Shown here in pieces: positions 1 to 7,737 of a stretch of 36,918 nucleotides of DNA. Source of the DNA: Bryobacteraceae bacterium (GTDB taxonomy: Bacteria; Acidobacteriota; Terriglobia; Bryobacterales; Bryobacteraceae). Numbering within the stretch: position 1 is the first letter of the stretch; every line of letters starts with the position of its first letter. Position numbers and translations under genes: made by a program. Under the pieces are notes generated by a model, which was not told where the DNA came from, ran no database searches, and saw only the letters and a program-made list of their open reading frames with translations. The stretch spans positions 1-36,918 of the forward strand of contig JAICXK010000015.1 of NCBI GenBank assembly GCA_025980435.1, in the 5' to 3' direction.

Positions 1-714
1 CCGGAATTCCGGGTGAGGTTTTCACGTCAGGCGCGCGGAGCGGCCCTCAGGTCGGACCTGATTGTGGCTGTCTCGGAATTCACGGCGAAACAGGTCAGCG
101 GCCTGCTCGGTGTCCCACGGGCGCGCATCCGCGTTATTCCGCACGGAGTGAGAATGCCGGCCGATCTGGAGGCTAAGGACCGTGAGCGTCTAATCCTTTG
201 CGTGGGAGCACTGCAAGTTCGTAAAAATATGATTCGCCTGGTAGAGGCATTTGAGAAGATGCCCTCCGATTGGCGGCTAATTCTTGCCGGTGCGGCATCG
301 GGATTCGGAGCCGCGAAGATAATTCAGAGAATCGAATCGAGCCGCTGCCGCGATCGCATTCAGGTGACCGGCTACGTGACCCAGGCTGAACTGCTCGGTC
401 TTTATGCGCGCGCGTCTATTTTCTCGTTCCCGTCCCTTGACGAAGGGTTCGGGATTCCGGTGCTCGAAGCAATGGCATATGGAGTGCCGGTAGTCACGTC
501 CAATAGCTCGGCGCTTGTGGAGGTCGCCGGCACGGCGGCGCTGCTGGTCGATCCGCGCCAAACCGGCGAAATCGAGGCCGCGATGAAGTCACTGATCGAA
601 TCGTCCGAACTGCGCCGCCATTTCGGCGATCTCGGCCGTAAGAGAGCGGCCCTTTTTCCGTGGGAACGTGCGATTCAGGAAACGTATGCGGTGTACAAAG
701 AACTGCTGAGCTGA
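1..714 (+). CDS. Glycosyltransferase family 4 (GT-B), C-terminal part, cut by window edge
   Basis: This is a retaining GT-B glycosyltransferase that would move a sugar from a nucleotide donor onto a glycan or lipid acceptor in the cytoplasm. The ORF track starts at a GTG (base 13), but the frame stays open to base 1 (PEFR before it), and the first residues (RSDLIVAVSEFTA, then VIPHGV) are the linker region normally in the middle of a GT4 protein. The true start therefore lies outside the window. The donor-binding domain follows: LILCVGALQVRKN, then DEGFGIPVLEAMAYGVPVV with the E-x7-E pattern typical of GT4. The acceptor cannot be read from the sequence. The gene converges on the next one, with 8 bases between the stop codons. 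Confidence 0.88.
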   Translation, partial: PEFRVRFSRQARGAALRSDLIVAVSEFTAKQVSGLLGVPRARIRVIPHGVRMPADLEAKDRERLILCVGALQVRKNMIRLVEAFEKMPSDWRLILAGAASGFGAAKIIQRIESSRCRDRIQVTGYVTQAELLGLYARASIFSFPSLDEGFGIPVLEAMAYGVPVVTSNSSALVEVAGTAALLVDPRQTGEIEAAMKSLIESSELRRHFGDLGRKRAALFPWERAIQETYAVYKELLS

Positions 715-722
715 AAGGCAGG

Positions 723-1049
723 CTACTTCTGATCTTCTTCGACGGAAATCTTCAAGGCACGAAGAAATTTTTGATCTTGTGAGGTTAAGCGAATCTTTCC
801 GGTCGATTCGAATTTTCTGGGCTGAGCTTCGGTTGCAACCCCGTCCTCCGAGTCTTCGTGTGCTTCGTCTCGCTTGTTGAAACCGATGGTCGCTTCGAGG
901 ACCAGGAACACATCGTAACCAGCGCGTTTTATTTCGCCGATTGCGCCCGCTATCCGGTCCGAGTCGGAAAGGGATTCGTTAATTGCATTTCCCAGCTCCG
1001 TCATCAGTTCCTTGAGTCTGTCGTCCAAGTCTTCCCCTTTCTCGGGCAC
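723..1049 (-). CDS. Small unknown protein, 108 aa
   Basis: I do not recognise this protein. It is acidic and apparently soluble, with no signal peptide or membrane segment. The N-terminal half (about residues 5-60) is predicted helical and contains a motif AGAIGEIKRAGYDVFLVLEATIGF that looks like a conserved core. The middle (about 60-80) is a charged linker, and the C-terminus (about 85-104, IRLTSQDQKFLRALKISVE) is a second conserved-looking segment. The only start available after the upstream in-frame TAG is a GTG at 1049, and the Shine-Dalgarno before it is weak. A perfect 8-bp inverted repeat sits 6 bases upstream of this start. Amino-acid composition looks like a real gene, and the opposite-strand ORF (858-1475) is its shadow. 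Confidence 0.65.
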   Translation of the reverse strand: MPEKGEDLDDRLKELMTELGNAINESLSDSDRIAGAIGEIKRAGYDVFLVLEATIGFNKRDEAHEDSEDGVATEAQPRKFESTGKIRLTSQDQKFLRALKISVEEDQK

Positions 1050-1054
1050 CTTCA

Positions 1055-1082
1055 GGTTATCACCGATTCCGCGTTGATAACC
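1055..1082. repeat. Perfect inverted repeat GGTTATCA-N12-TGATAACC
   Basis: Two perfectly complementary 8-base arms are separated by 12 bases. The element lies directly upstream of the GTG start of the 108-aa gene on the minus strand. It could be a regulator-binding site or a leader hairpin that controls translation. No run of T follows, so it does not look like a terminator. Confidence 0.6.
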
Positions 1083-1217
1083 CTAGTCGATGAAGCGGCT
1101 TACACATTCTCAGTAGTAGTGCCGAGACCCGTCATTTTATTTGACGCACAAACGGCTAGGATTTGCTCGTTGCATCAGGGCCGCACTAGGATAATGACCG
1201 CAACTCGACGGCCGAGC

Positions 1218-3179
1218 TTAGGTTTCAGAGTTCTTCTGCTCGTAAGGTTTCGTGGAATAACGGGCTGCTTCTTCCTGCGCTCCGGCCGTGTTGTCGTGCG
1301 TACGGATGGCCTGCTTGTATTCGTTGACCGCCCGATCGCGCTGCCCCGTAACATCGAAGATCTTTCCAAGGTTCACGTGCGACCAGACTTCGGTCCACTT
1401 CGGCACAAGATCTCCGTTGATCGCCGCCCGGAACTCATTTGCGGCGGATTGAAAATTATTCTGTTTGAAAAATAACTCTCCCACCCGGAAGTGAGCGAGC
1501 GAACTGTTGCGATTGACTTCGAGCGCTTTCTGGTATTCCTTGAGAGCGTTGGCGAAATCATTGATTTCGACAAACTGCTCGCCGCGCCGGATGGCGACCG
1601 CAACCTCAATAGAAGGATCGAGGCGAAGCAGGATGTGATTCGGATCCAGCGTTAGCTTTCGCGGTTTACCGAACGTATCGACGCTGAACTCGGAAGAAGT
1701 GCCGGTGACCTCAATCTTTTTGTCCTCGGGATTTCCCTCCGTGTCAATTCTCAGGTCGACGGGCATGCGAAAGGTATCGAGGTCCTGGGTAACCTTGCCG
1801 ACGACCCTGAAGCCCTGCTGTGTCCGGAAAACAGTGTACTGCAGTTTGAACTCGGGCGAACCTGACGATTCGAGCCACTGGATAAAAAAGTACCGGAGGT
1901 CCTGGCTCGAAACCTGTTCCATTACTTTCCTAAAGTCCTCGCTGGTGGCGGACTTCCAACTGTACTTATCCATGAAGGCGTGCATGCCTTTTTTGAAATT
2001 TGCATCGCCGATGACATTGTGCAGCATGTTCAGGACGGCTGCGCCCTTGGCGGCTGTAAGCGCCCAGTACTCGGGCGAATAATCGTCCAGGCGGGCGGCC
2101 TGCAGAACGGGAGGATCTTTTACCGTGAGCGCTTCTATATAGGTGTTGTGCATCTCGGTTTCCATCGCTCCGGGTCCGCCGAGATGTTCCTGGTAAAGCA
2201 GTTCCGAATACCGGGCGGGACCGTTTTCAAGCCAGAGGTAATTGCGATTGGAGGGAGACACCAAAATTCCCCACCACTGCCGGGAAAGCTGGTTTGCCAG
2301 CACCCGCGTATTGACCGGGTTGGAGATGGACCCGGGTGAAAGGAAAATGATTCCCGGCGCGGCATATCCGCTGACGGCGCCTGCTTCCGTTTCGACAACG
2401 GTCAGGTTCGCCTGCGGAGCAAGGCCGTATTGGGAGGTAAGAAAGGTCATGATCTTTCCGGTCTCGTCACCATAGCTCTGGGCGGCGGCCGCCTGCTGAT
2501 CGCGAAAGTACACCTGGGTCATGATGCCTTGCGAGCTGACGCGGACCGGGTCGCCCTTCACAATCGCGATACTTCCGGGGAAGCTGGCGTTCTCGTAATG
2601 GAAGGAATAGATAGTTCCACCGTCGCCGGCGCGATCGGTTTTGAGATCGCCGCTGGCAATTACCCGATAATCGGCCGGGGTTGTGATATGCATGTCCGCG
2701 GCAAAGCGGTTGGTGGTGTAGCCGCTGACGGGAAACCAACGGGCGGGGTAAAGCAAATATCCAAAATCAGGATGCAGGGCCGCGAACTTAATGCCGGAGA
2801 CCGGCCCATCCTCAGTTCCGGTGAGTTTTCCGGCGTAAGTAAGACAGATCTCGCCTGTTTGACTCTTTTGGATGGGAGCGGGCAGTTCCACCTTGACGCT
2901 GGAATCCTGGGAATCGCGCGAGGCCTCCAGAGTATGGCCCTGCCCATCCACGGCTTTCGAAACCGCCAGCGCATTATTCAACTCGAAGCTGGCTTCGCTG
3001 ACATTATCGAGCGAAGTGAAATCGATTTTGGCCGTCGCCGTGATCGCTTGAGTGCGAGGATTGATTGCGGCATCGATCGTGTACTTCTGAACCTGAATGT
3101 TATGAGGATGCCTGTCCTGTGCCCAGACACTCGCCGCGAGAGTAAGGAGGAGGAGGAGTGTCCATTTGAAACCGCGCAT
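1218..3179 (-). CDS. Secreted M1 aminopeptidase-like protein with TPR tail, catalytic site lost
   Basis: The protein (653 aa) starts with a clear signal peptide (MRGFKWTLLLLLTLAASVWAQ) and has the M1 peptidase layout: an N-terminal beta-rich domain (about 25-210) and a thermolysin-like domain (about 220-450). The C-terminus (about 530-640) holds TPR-type helical repeats (INDFANALKEYQKALEVN, then LAHFRVGELFFKQNNFQSAANEFRAAI). In active M1 enzymes the zinc motif is HExxHxWWG followed by WLNEGFA. Here the equivalents are NQLSRQWWG (N296, Q297, R300) and WLENGPARYSE, so both histidines, the catalytic glutamate and the glutamate ligand position are changed. The GxMEN motif is also missing (VSGYAAPG). 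It is probably a non-catalytic binding or scaffold protein in the periplasm. A GGAGAG sequence precedes the ATG. Confidence 0.85.
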   Translation of the reverse strand: MRGFKWTLLLLLTLAASVWAQDRHPHNIQVQKYTIDAAINPRTQAITATAKIDFTSLDNVSEASFELNNALAVSKAVDGQGHTLEASRDSQDSSVKVELPAPIQKSQTGEICLTYAGKLTGTEDGPVSGIKFAALHPDFGYLLYPARWFPVSGYTTNRFAADMHITTPADYRVIASGDLKTDRAGDGGTIYSFHYENASFPGSIAIVKGDPVRVSSQGIMTQVYFRDQQAAAAQSYGDETGKIMTFLTSQYGLAPQANLTVVETEAGAVSGYAAPGIIFLSPGSISNPVNTRVLANQLSRQWWGILVSPSNRNYLWLENGPARYSELLYQEHLGGPGAMETEMHNTYIEALTVKDPPVLQAARLDDYSPEYWALTAAKGAAVLNMLHNVIGDANFKKGMHAFMDKYSWKSATSEDFRKVMEQVSSQDLRYFFIQWLESSGSPEFKLQYTVFRTQQGFRVVGKVTQDLDTFRMPVDLRIDTEGNPEDKKIEVTGTSSEFSVDTFGKPRKLTLDPNHILLRLDPSIEVAVAIRRGEQFVEINDFANALKEYQKALEVNRNSSLAHFRVGELFFKQNNFQSAANEFRAAINGDLVPKWTEVWSHVNLGKIFDVTGQRDRAVNEYKQAIRTHDNTAGAQEEAARYSTKPYEQKNSET

Positions 3180-3205
3180 ATCTAATTCATTCTCTCCCGA
3201 ATACG

Positions 3206-4366
3206 TTAGGCCGGAGTGGTTGTTGCGAGCGTGATGCCGCAGGATTCCGCGATGAGGGTTGCGGCGCGGCGGAGAGGATCCTCTTCCGGCATGAGAGCGG
3301 CCCGGACGCCGGCCAAGTCGGCACGCATGCGCTCCGACTTGGCAGTTCCTGGCAGCAGTTCTTCCGCCTCCGCGGCAATCTTGCCGGGCGCCATCTCGTG
3401 TTGGATCAGCTCAGGAACGACCTGCCGTCCGGCGATCAAATTTACCATCGACAAAAAAGGCACCTTCACCAGGCGGCGCCCGGCCCACCAGCTCAATGGG
3501 TTGACCTTATAAAAGGTCACCATCGGGGTGCCCAGCACCGCCGCCTCAATCGTGACGGTACCGCTGGCGGCAAGCGCAAGATCGGCATGGCTGATGCAGT
3601 CCCAGGTCTGGTTTTCAATTATTTGGATGGATAGCGCGGAAACGCGTTCCCGAAATTCTGTAAAGATGCCGCGGGCCGCGAAGCCTTCGGGCGTGGCCAG
3701 GATGATGGAGAGCGGAAATCGCCGTTTCAGAATGGAGACGGCATCCAGCAGAACGGGCAGGTGCCGCCGCGCTTCCCCGGCTCGGCTGCCGGGAAGCAGG
3801 ACAAGGACCGGAGCGTCTCCCGAAAGAGAGTGAGTTTCGAAGAACTGCTCGCGCGAGTGCTGTGGGCGCGCCATCGTGGCCAGCGGATGCCCTATATAGG
3901 TTGCATCCACTCCATGCCCACGAAACCATTCCTCTTCAAAAGGAAAAAGGCAAAAGAGCTTGTCTACAAGCTTCCGGATGGTCTTCACGCGGCCCTGACG
4001 CCAGGCCCAGACCTGCGGAGCAACCAGGTAATAAACCGGAACGCAAAATTCTTTTAACCGGCTAGCGACGCGCAGGTTGAAATCGGGGCTGTCTGTCAGA
4101 AGGGCGGCAGCGGGCCGATTCCGGCGAGCAAAATCGACCAGTTTCCGATAATCGCCATAGATCCGCGGGAGATGAGAAACTACTTCGGCCAGACCGACTA
4201 CCGAGAGACGGGAGGAATCGATGACAGGCTGAACCCCGAGGGCTTGCAGGCGAGAACCGGCACAACCGTAAAAGCGGGGTTCCGGCAGCATACCGGTTAA
4301 GTGCCGGACAACACCAGCGGCATACATATCGCCAGAGGCTTCGCCTGCGGAAACCAGAAACTGCAC
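3206..4366 (-). CDS. lpxB: Lipid-A-disaccharide synthase LpxB
   Basis: LpxB joins UDP-2,3-diacylglucosamine to lipid X to form the lipid A disaccharide at the inner face of the inner membrane. The 386-aa length matches the family (about 380). The N-terminal signature SAGEASGDMYAAGVV is present at residues 6-20, followed by PDFNLRVASRLKEFCVPVYYLVAPQVWAW (typical of GT19) and, near the C-terminus, LALAASGTVTIEAAVLGTPMVTFYKVNPLSWW. The start is a GTG at 4366, which places the signature in the usual position. The next gene to the right is divergent, with about 85 bases between. No other lpx gene is visible in the window, so lpxB is apart from the usual lpxD-fabZ-lpxA cluster here. Confidence 0.95.
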   Translation of the reverse strand: MQFLVSAGEASGDMYAAGVVRHLTGMLPEPRFYGCAGSRLQALGVQPVIDSSRLSVVGLAEVVSHLPRIYGDYRKLVDFARRNRPAAALLTDSPDFNLRVASRLKEFCVPVYYLVAPQVWAWRQGRVKTIRKLVDKLFCLFPFEEEWFRGHGVDATYIGHPLATMARPQHSREQFFETHSLSGDAPVLVLLPGSRAGEARRHLPVLLDAVSILKRRFPLSIILATPEGFAARGIFTEFRERVSALSIQIIENQTWDCISHADLALAASGTVTIEAAVLGTPMVTFYKVNPLSWWAGRRLVKVPFLSMVNLIAGRQVVPELIQHEMAPGKIAAEAEELLPGTAKSERMRADLAGVRAALMPEEDPLRRAATLIAESCGITLATTTPA

Positions 4367-4424
4367 TGCGTTCCACTCAAGTGTAGCAGCGGATTCGTTG
4401 TTTCCGGCGCTTTGGATACCGGCT

Positions 4425-4433
4425 TGCTAGAAT
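4425..4433 (+). promoter_or_regulatory. Possible extended -10 element TGCTAGAAT
   Basis: A TG-N-TAGAAT sequence ends 17 bases before the preferred ATG (4451) of the 279-aa gene. No good -35 box is present at the usual distance, as is usual for extended -10 promoters. The call rests on sequence pattern alone. Confidence 0.35.
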
Positions 4434-4450
4434 CGAGATCGAAAACCCAG

Positions 4451-5290
4451 ATGTCCAGTCCACTCGAGCCGACACCAGCCAATCCGGCTCAATCAGGTGT
4501 CTTTCGGATCAGTGTGGGTCAATTCGCCGAACGGTTTCGGGGCGAAGTGATCCCGTTGAGCAACACCTTCGGGTACTTCTGCGCCTCGATTCCGATGACG
4601 GAAGAGCTTGTGAAGGAATATCTGGAGGAGCCGATTGCAGCCCTGCCTCCAACCATCGCCGCGATGCTTCCGCGCGTTTCCATATTGCTGGTTCCATATC
4701 TTGAACGAACCAGGGAACGGGGGCGCGTCAAGGTCCCCAGGACGAAACGGATCGCTCTGGAGAAAGTAGGGGATTTCGTTGTAGCGGAGCGGCCCGCGGA
4801 CGGGCAACAATCCTGGGCATCGCAAGTCAGCTTTGCAAATGAAACCGTGCTGGTATTTGCCCTGAAAGAACAGGATGTAGCCGAATACCACTATCGCCTT
4901 TACCGCAGGCTGGCGGGGTTGGTTGCCGAAAAATGGTCAGCGGATGCTTCGGCAGGCTACAAAACAATGCTTCGCGAAGAATTGATGTCCAGTGTTCATG
5001 GCGAAGTCGATGACGAGAGCTGGCAGGCGAAGCAGATTCTGCTGCGCCGCCAAAGCAATGTGAAACGCGACAGCCCGTTGTTCGCCACCTACATCAAACA
5101 ATCTTTCGTGGATAGCCTGACGCTTTATCTTCACGGCATCTGCTGCGACATCGACGTGGAAACCGGTCCACGGCAGCTCCCCAGCCGGTATTTGCGGAAG
5201 CGCCTGAATCTGCTGAGGACGCTATACCCGCCGCCGTCCGGCTACACTGTGTTTCCGGAAGATGGCGAGCAGAAGAGCGGGCAAGCTTAG
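4451..5290 (+). CDS. Unknown cytoplasmic protein, 279 aa
   Basis: I do not recognise this protein. The ORF track opens at 4301, but the first 50 residues overlap the lpxB start and look non-coding; the ATG at 4451 (MSSPLEPTPANPAQ) lies just after a possible extended -10 box and is preferred. No signal peptide or membrane segment is seen. A predicted mixed alpha/beta N-terminal part (FRISVGQFAERFRGEVIPLSNTFGYFCASIP) is followed by a helical region (EELVKEYLEEPIAALPP) and a charged middle. The C-terminal third is helical (AEYHYRLYRRLAGLVAEKW, then DSLTLYLHGICCDIDVETGPRQLPSRYLRKRL). It converges on the helicase gene. Confidence 0.7.
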   Translation: MSSPLEPTPANPAQSGVFRISVGQFAERFRGEVIPLSNTFGYFCASIPMTEELVKEYLEEPIAALPPTIAAMLPRVSILLVPYLERTRERGRVKVPRTKRIALEKVGDFVVAERPADGQQSWASQVSFANETVLVFALKEQDVAEYHYRLYRRLAGLVAEKWSADASAGYKTMLREELMSSVHGEVDDESWQAKQILLRRQSNVKRDSPLFATYIKQSFVDSLTLYLHGICCDIDVETGPRQLPSRYLRKRLNLLRTLYPPPSGYTVFPEDGEQKSGQA

Positions 5291-5328
5291 AAGCTGTAAA
5301 AGAAAACGACCACGCCCATCGCTCACGC

Positions 5329-7683
5329 TCAAGGCTCAGGTTCAAGTACTTTTCCTAAAATCCTGATGACACCCTGCCTGCCGCGCGGGCCGATTTCGTT
5401 GTGAGGCCCTACACAGCCTGGACACCCGGTCTCGCACGAGCATCCGGCGGCAAGATCGAGCGCGGCCCGGAGCAGTTCATCACGGCGGCGGAATAAGGGC
5501 TCGCTCTGACCAATTCCCCCGGGGTAGTTATCGTAGAGAACCACGTCGGGTTCGAAGGCTGTTTGGGCCTGGGCGGATTCATCGAGAACCGCGACAGCAA
5601 GATCGCGCGGATCGCTCAGTAGGAGAACTGTTGCGACGGTCTGGAGCACGTTTCCCAAACCATGCAAGGCGTCCTGAAGATCGGCGCGAGAGAAACCGTC
5701 GAAATCGTCAAAGAACCCGGTTGAGAAATGCAGCCAGAAAGCAGTGGTGTGCATTTCCTGCTCCGGTAGAGACAAATTGCCTGCCCCGAGATTTTCAAGT
5801 GTGTAGAACTTTATCTTTTTGAATCCGACCACCTGCCGCTTGATGCGTACCTCTCCCTGTGCAGCGCACGCGCAAGGATGCGCGGCGGCATTCTCGAACT
5901 GAGCCAGTTCACTGACCTGGTTGTACACGACCGCGTCGGTGAAGTAATCCGAATCGACCTGACGGACGAACGCCTTTCGTCCATCGAAATCGAGCTTCTC
6001 TACCTGATACTGACGGGCGTCGTGCAGGTAAATAGCCTTTTCATGCAGGGTGGTGAGCGCGGATGGAAAATCGACCTCACCGATGACGCGGTGATCGCCT
6101 GTGATGTTCACCACAAGAAAGTTATCGCTGGTAACCGCGCGCAAACTGACGGAATCGGCCGGATAGCTGTCGCTCACCCAATGCCAGCAATCGCCGGAAT
6201 GATGCAAGAGGCGGAGCTCTTCAGCAAGAAAGCGGCAGAGCCTGCCCACATCGTGCTTTCCGAACTGCTCGCCGTCGCGAATGGGCAGCTCAAAGGCGGC
6301 GCACTTCAGGTGGCTCAGGAAGATCTCAAGATTGTCGGCATTGATGTGCGCCTGTTCGGGCGACGATCCGAAGAAGTAGTCGGGATGCTCGATAATGTAC
6401 TGATCGAGCGGAGCGCTGGAGGCGACCAGCACGGCAATGGAGGAAGATTGCCTACGGCCTGCGCGGCCCGCTCGCTGCCAGGTGGAAGCGATATTTCCTG
6501 GATAGCCCGCGAGCACAATGCTATCGAGCGAACCGATATCGACACCTAGCTCTAACGCGTTGGTGGCAACGACGGCGCGGATCTCTCCGGAACGGAGGCC
6601 CTGTTCAATATGACGGCGTTCCTTCGGCAAATAGCCGCCCCGGTATCCGCGAATAGCCTCATTCGAAAACGGCAGATGCGAGCAAGCGTCCTTTAAGTAA
6701 GTTGTAAGGACCTCGGCCGCCAGGCGGTTGTTCGTGAATACGAGAGTCTGCTGGCGCTGGCGAATCAATTCGAGAGCGATCCGTCGGGATTCGTGCAGAT
6801 AGGTGCGGCGGATGCCAAGCTGGCGATTGACAACCGGAGGATTATAGAAGACGAAATAACTATCGCCAGACGGCGCTCCGTTCTCGGCAACGATTTCGAA
6901 TGGCTGCCCGGTAATCGATTCAGCGAGCTGCTTCGGATTCGCGATGGTAGCCGAACAGCAAATGAATTGGGGCTGCGACCCGTAGAACTCACAAATACGC
7001 TTCAATCGCCGGAGGATGTTGGCGAGATGGCTACCATAAACGCCGCGATAGTAGTGCAGCTCGTCAACCACGATGTAGCGAAGGTTCTCAAAGAGCTTCG
7101 CCCATTTCGTGTGGTGAGGGAGAACACCGGCATGCAGCATGTCCGGATTGGTCAGGACAATATTGGCTTTACTGCGGATGGCGCGCCGGGCATCCTGCGG
7201 CGTATCGCCATCGTAGGTATGGCACGAGAGCGGCGCACCAATGGCGTCGTTCAGGCGCTGCAGTTCGAGGCGCTGATCCTCGGCGAGAGCCTTGGTAGGA
7301 AAAAGAAAAATAGCGCGTCCCGCGGAGTCCGCAAGCAGGGAATGGACGACGGGGAGGTTGTAGCACAGCGTTTTACCGCTGGCGGTAGGCGTCACGACGA
7401 CCGTGTTCTTGCCGGCAAGGGAATGCTCGACAGCGGCAGCCTGGTGTGTATAGAGCTTTTCGATACCGCGGCCGGCGAGCGCAGCCCCCAGCTGCGGATT
7501 CAACCGTTCCGGAAAGGGCGCAAACCGCGCAGGTTTGGCCGGCTGGTAACGAACGGCGCGAACGGACGACCCGTCCTGCTGCATTAACTGCTGAAAGTGG
7601 GCGGCCAGAGCCTGCACCGGCGACAGGGGCGCGACCGCGCTGGTTTGTTCGGCAGCTTCGGGAAACTTGAGAGCGAGATTCAT
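5329..7683 (-). CDS. DEAD/DEAH-box helicase with DUF1998 zinc-binding C-terminus (MrfA/YprA-like)
   Basis: This is a superfamily 2 DNA helicase, 784 aa, of the type represented by Bacillus MrfA (YprA), which acts in DNA repair. The motifs are in order: Q-motif region (IEKLYTHQAAAVEHSL, about 74-89), Walker A TPTASGKT (about 98-105), DELHYYRGVYG (Walker B, DELH form, about 207), motif III CSATIANP, motif V VATNALELGVDIG and motif VI QRAGRAGR. The C-terminal DUF1998-type region carries a cysteine cluster (CSCETGCPGCVGPHNEIGPRGRQG) that would bind zinc in this family. The start at 7683 is an ATG. The DNA ligase gene lies 54 bases upstream on the same strand, which suggests a shared DNA repair role. 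The long plus-strand ORFs at 5878-6549 and 6793-7587 are shadows. Confidence 0.93.
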   Translation of the reverse strand: MNLALKFPEAAEQTSAVAPLSPVQALAAHFQQLMQQDGSSVRAVRYQPAKPARFAPFPERLNPQLGAALAGRGIEKLYTHQAAAVEHSLAGKNTVVVTPTASGKTLCYNLPVVHSLLADSAGRAIFLFPTKALAEDQRLELQRLNDAIGAPLSCHTYDGDTPQDARRAIRSKANIVLTNPDMLHAGVLPHHTKWAKLFENLRYIVVDELHYYRGVYGSHLANILRRLKRICEFYGSQPQFICCSATIANPKQLAESITGQPFEIVAENGAPSGDSYFVFYNPPVVNRQLGIRRTYLHESRRIALELIRQRQQTLVFTNNRLAAEVLTTYLKDACSHLPFSNEAIRGYRGGYLPKERRHIEQGLRSGEIRAVVATNALELGVDIGSLDSIVLAGYPGNIASTWQRAGRAGRRQSSSIAVLVASSAPLDQYIIEHPDYFFGSSPEQAHINADNLEIFLSHLKCAAFELPIRDGEQFGKHDVGRLCRFLAEELRLLHHSGDCWHWVSDSYPADSVSLRAVTSDNFLVVNITGDHRVIGEVDFPSALTTLHEKAIYLHDARQYQVEKLDFDGRKAFVRQVDSDYFTDAVVYNQVSELAQFENAAAHPCACAAQGEVRIKRQVVGFKKIKFYTLENLGAGNLSLPEQEMHTTAFWLHFSTGFFDDFDGFSRADLQDALHGLGNVLQTVATVLLLSDPRDLAVAVLDESAQAQTAFEPDVVLYDNYPGGIGQSEPLFRRRDELLRAALDLAAGCSCETGCPGCVGPHNEIGPRGRQGVIRILGKVLEPEP

Positions 7684-7737
7684 GTGTTCGCCTCCTCTAC
7701 CGTAACCGAGATCAGGGTGGGGAACAAGAGGCGAATA

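Noticed and set aside
858-1475. Plus-strand ORF of 205 aa over the small unknown gene and the start of the M1-like gene
   Set aside because: It overlaps two better supported genes and has no family signature or ribosome-binding site.
2430-3185. Plus-strand ORF of 251 aa within the M1-like gene
   Set aside because: It is the shadow of a clear M1-type protein on the minus strand.
5878-7587. Two long plus-strand ORFs (223 and 264 aa)
   Set aside because: They lie wholly inside the helicase gene, whose motifs are complete in the minus frame.
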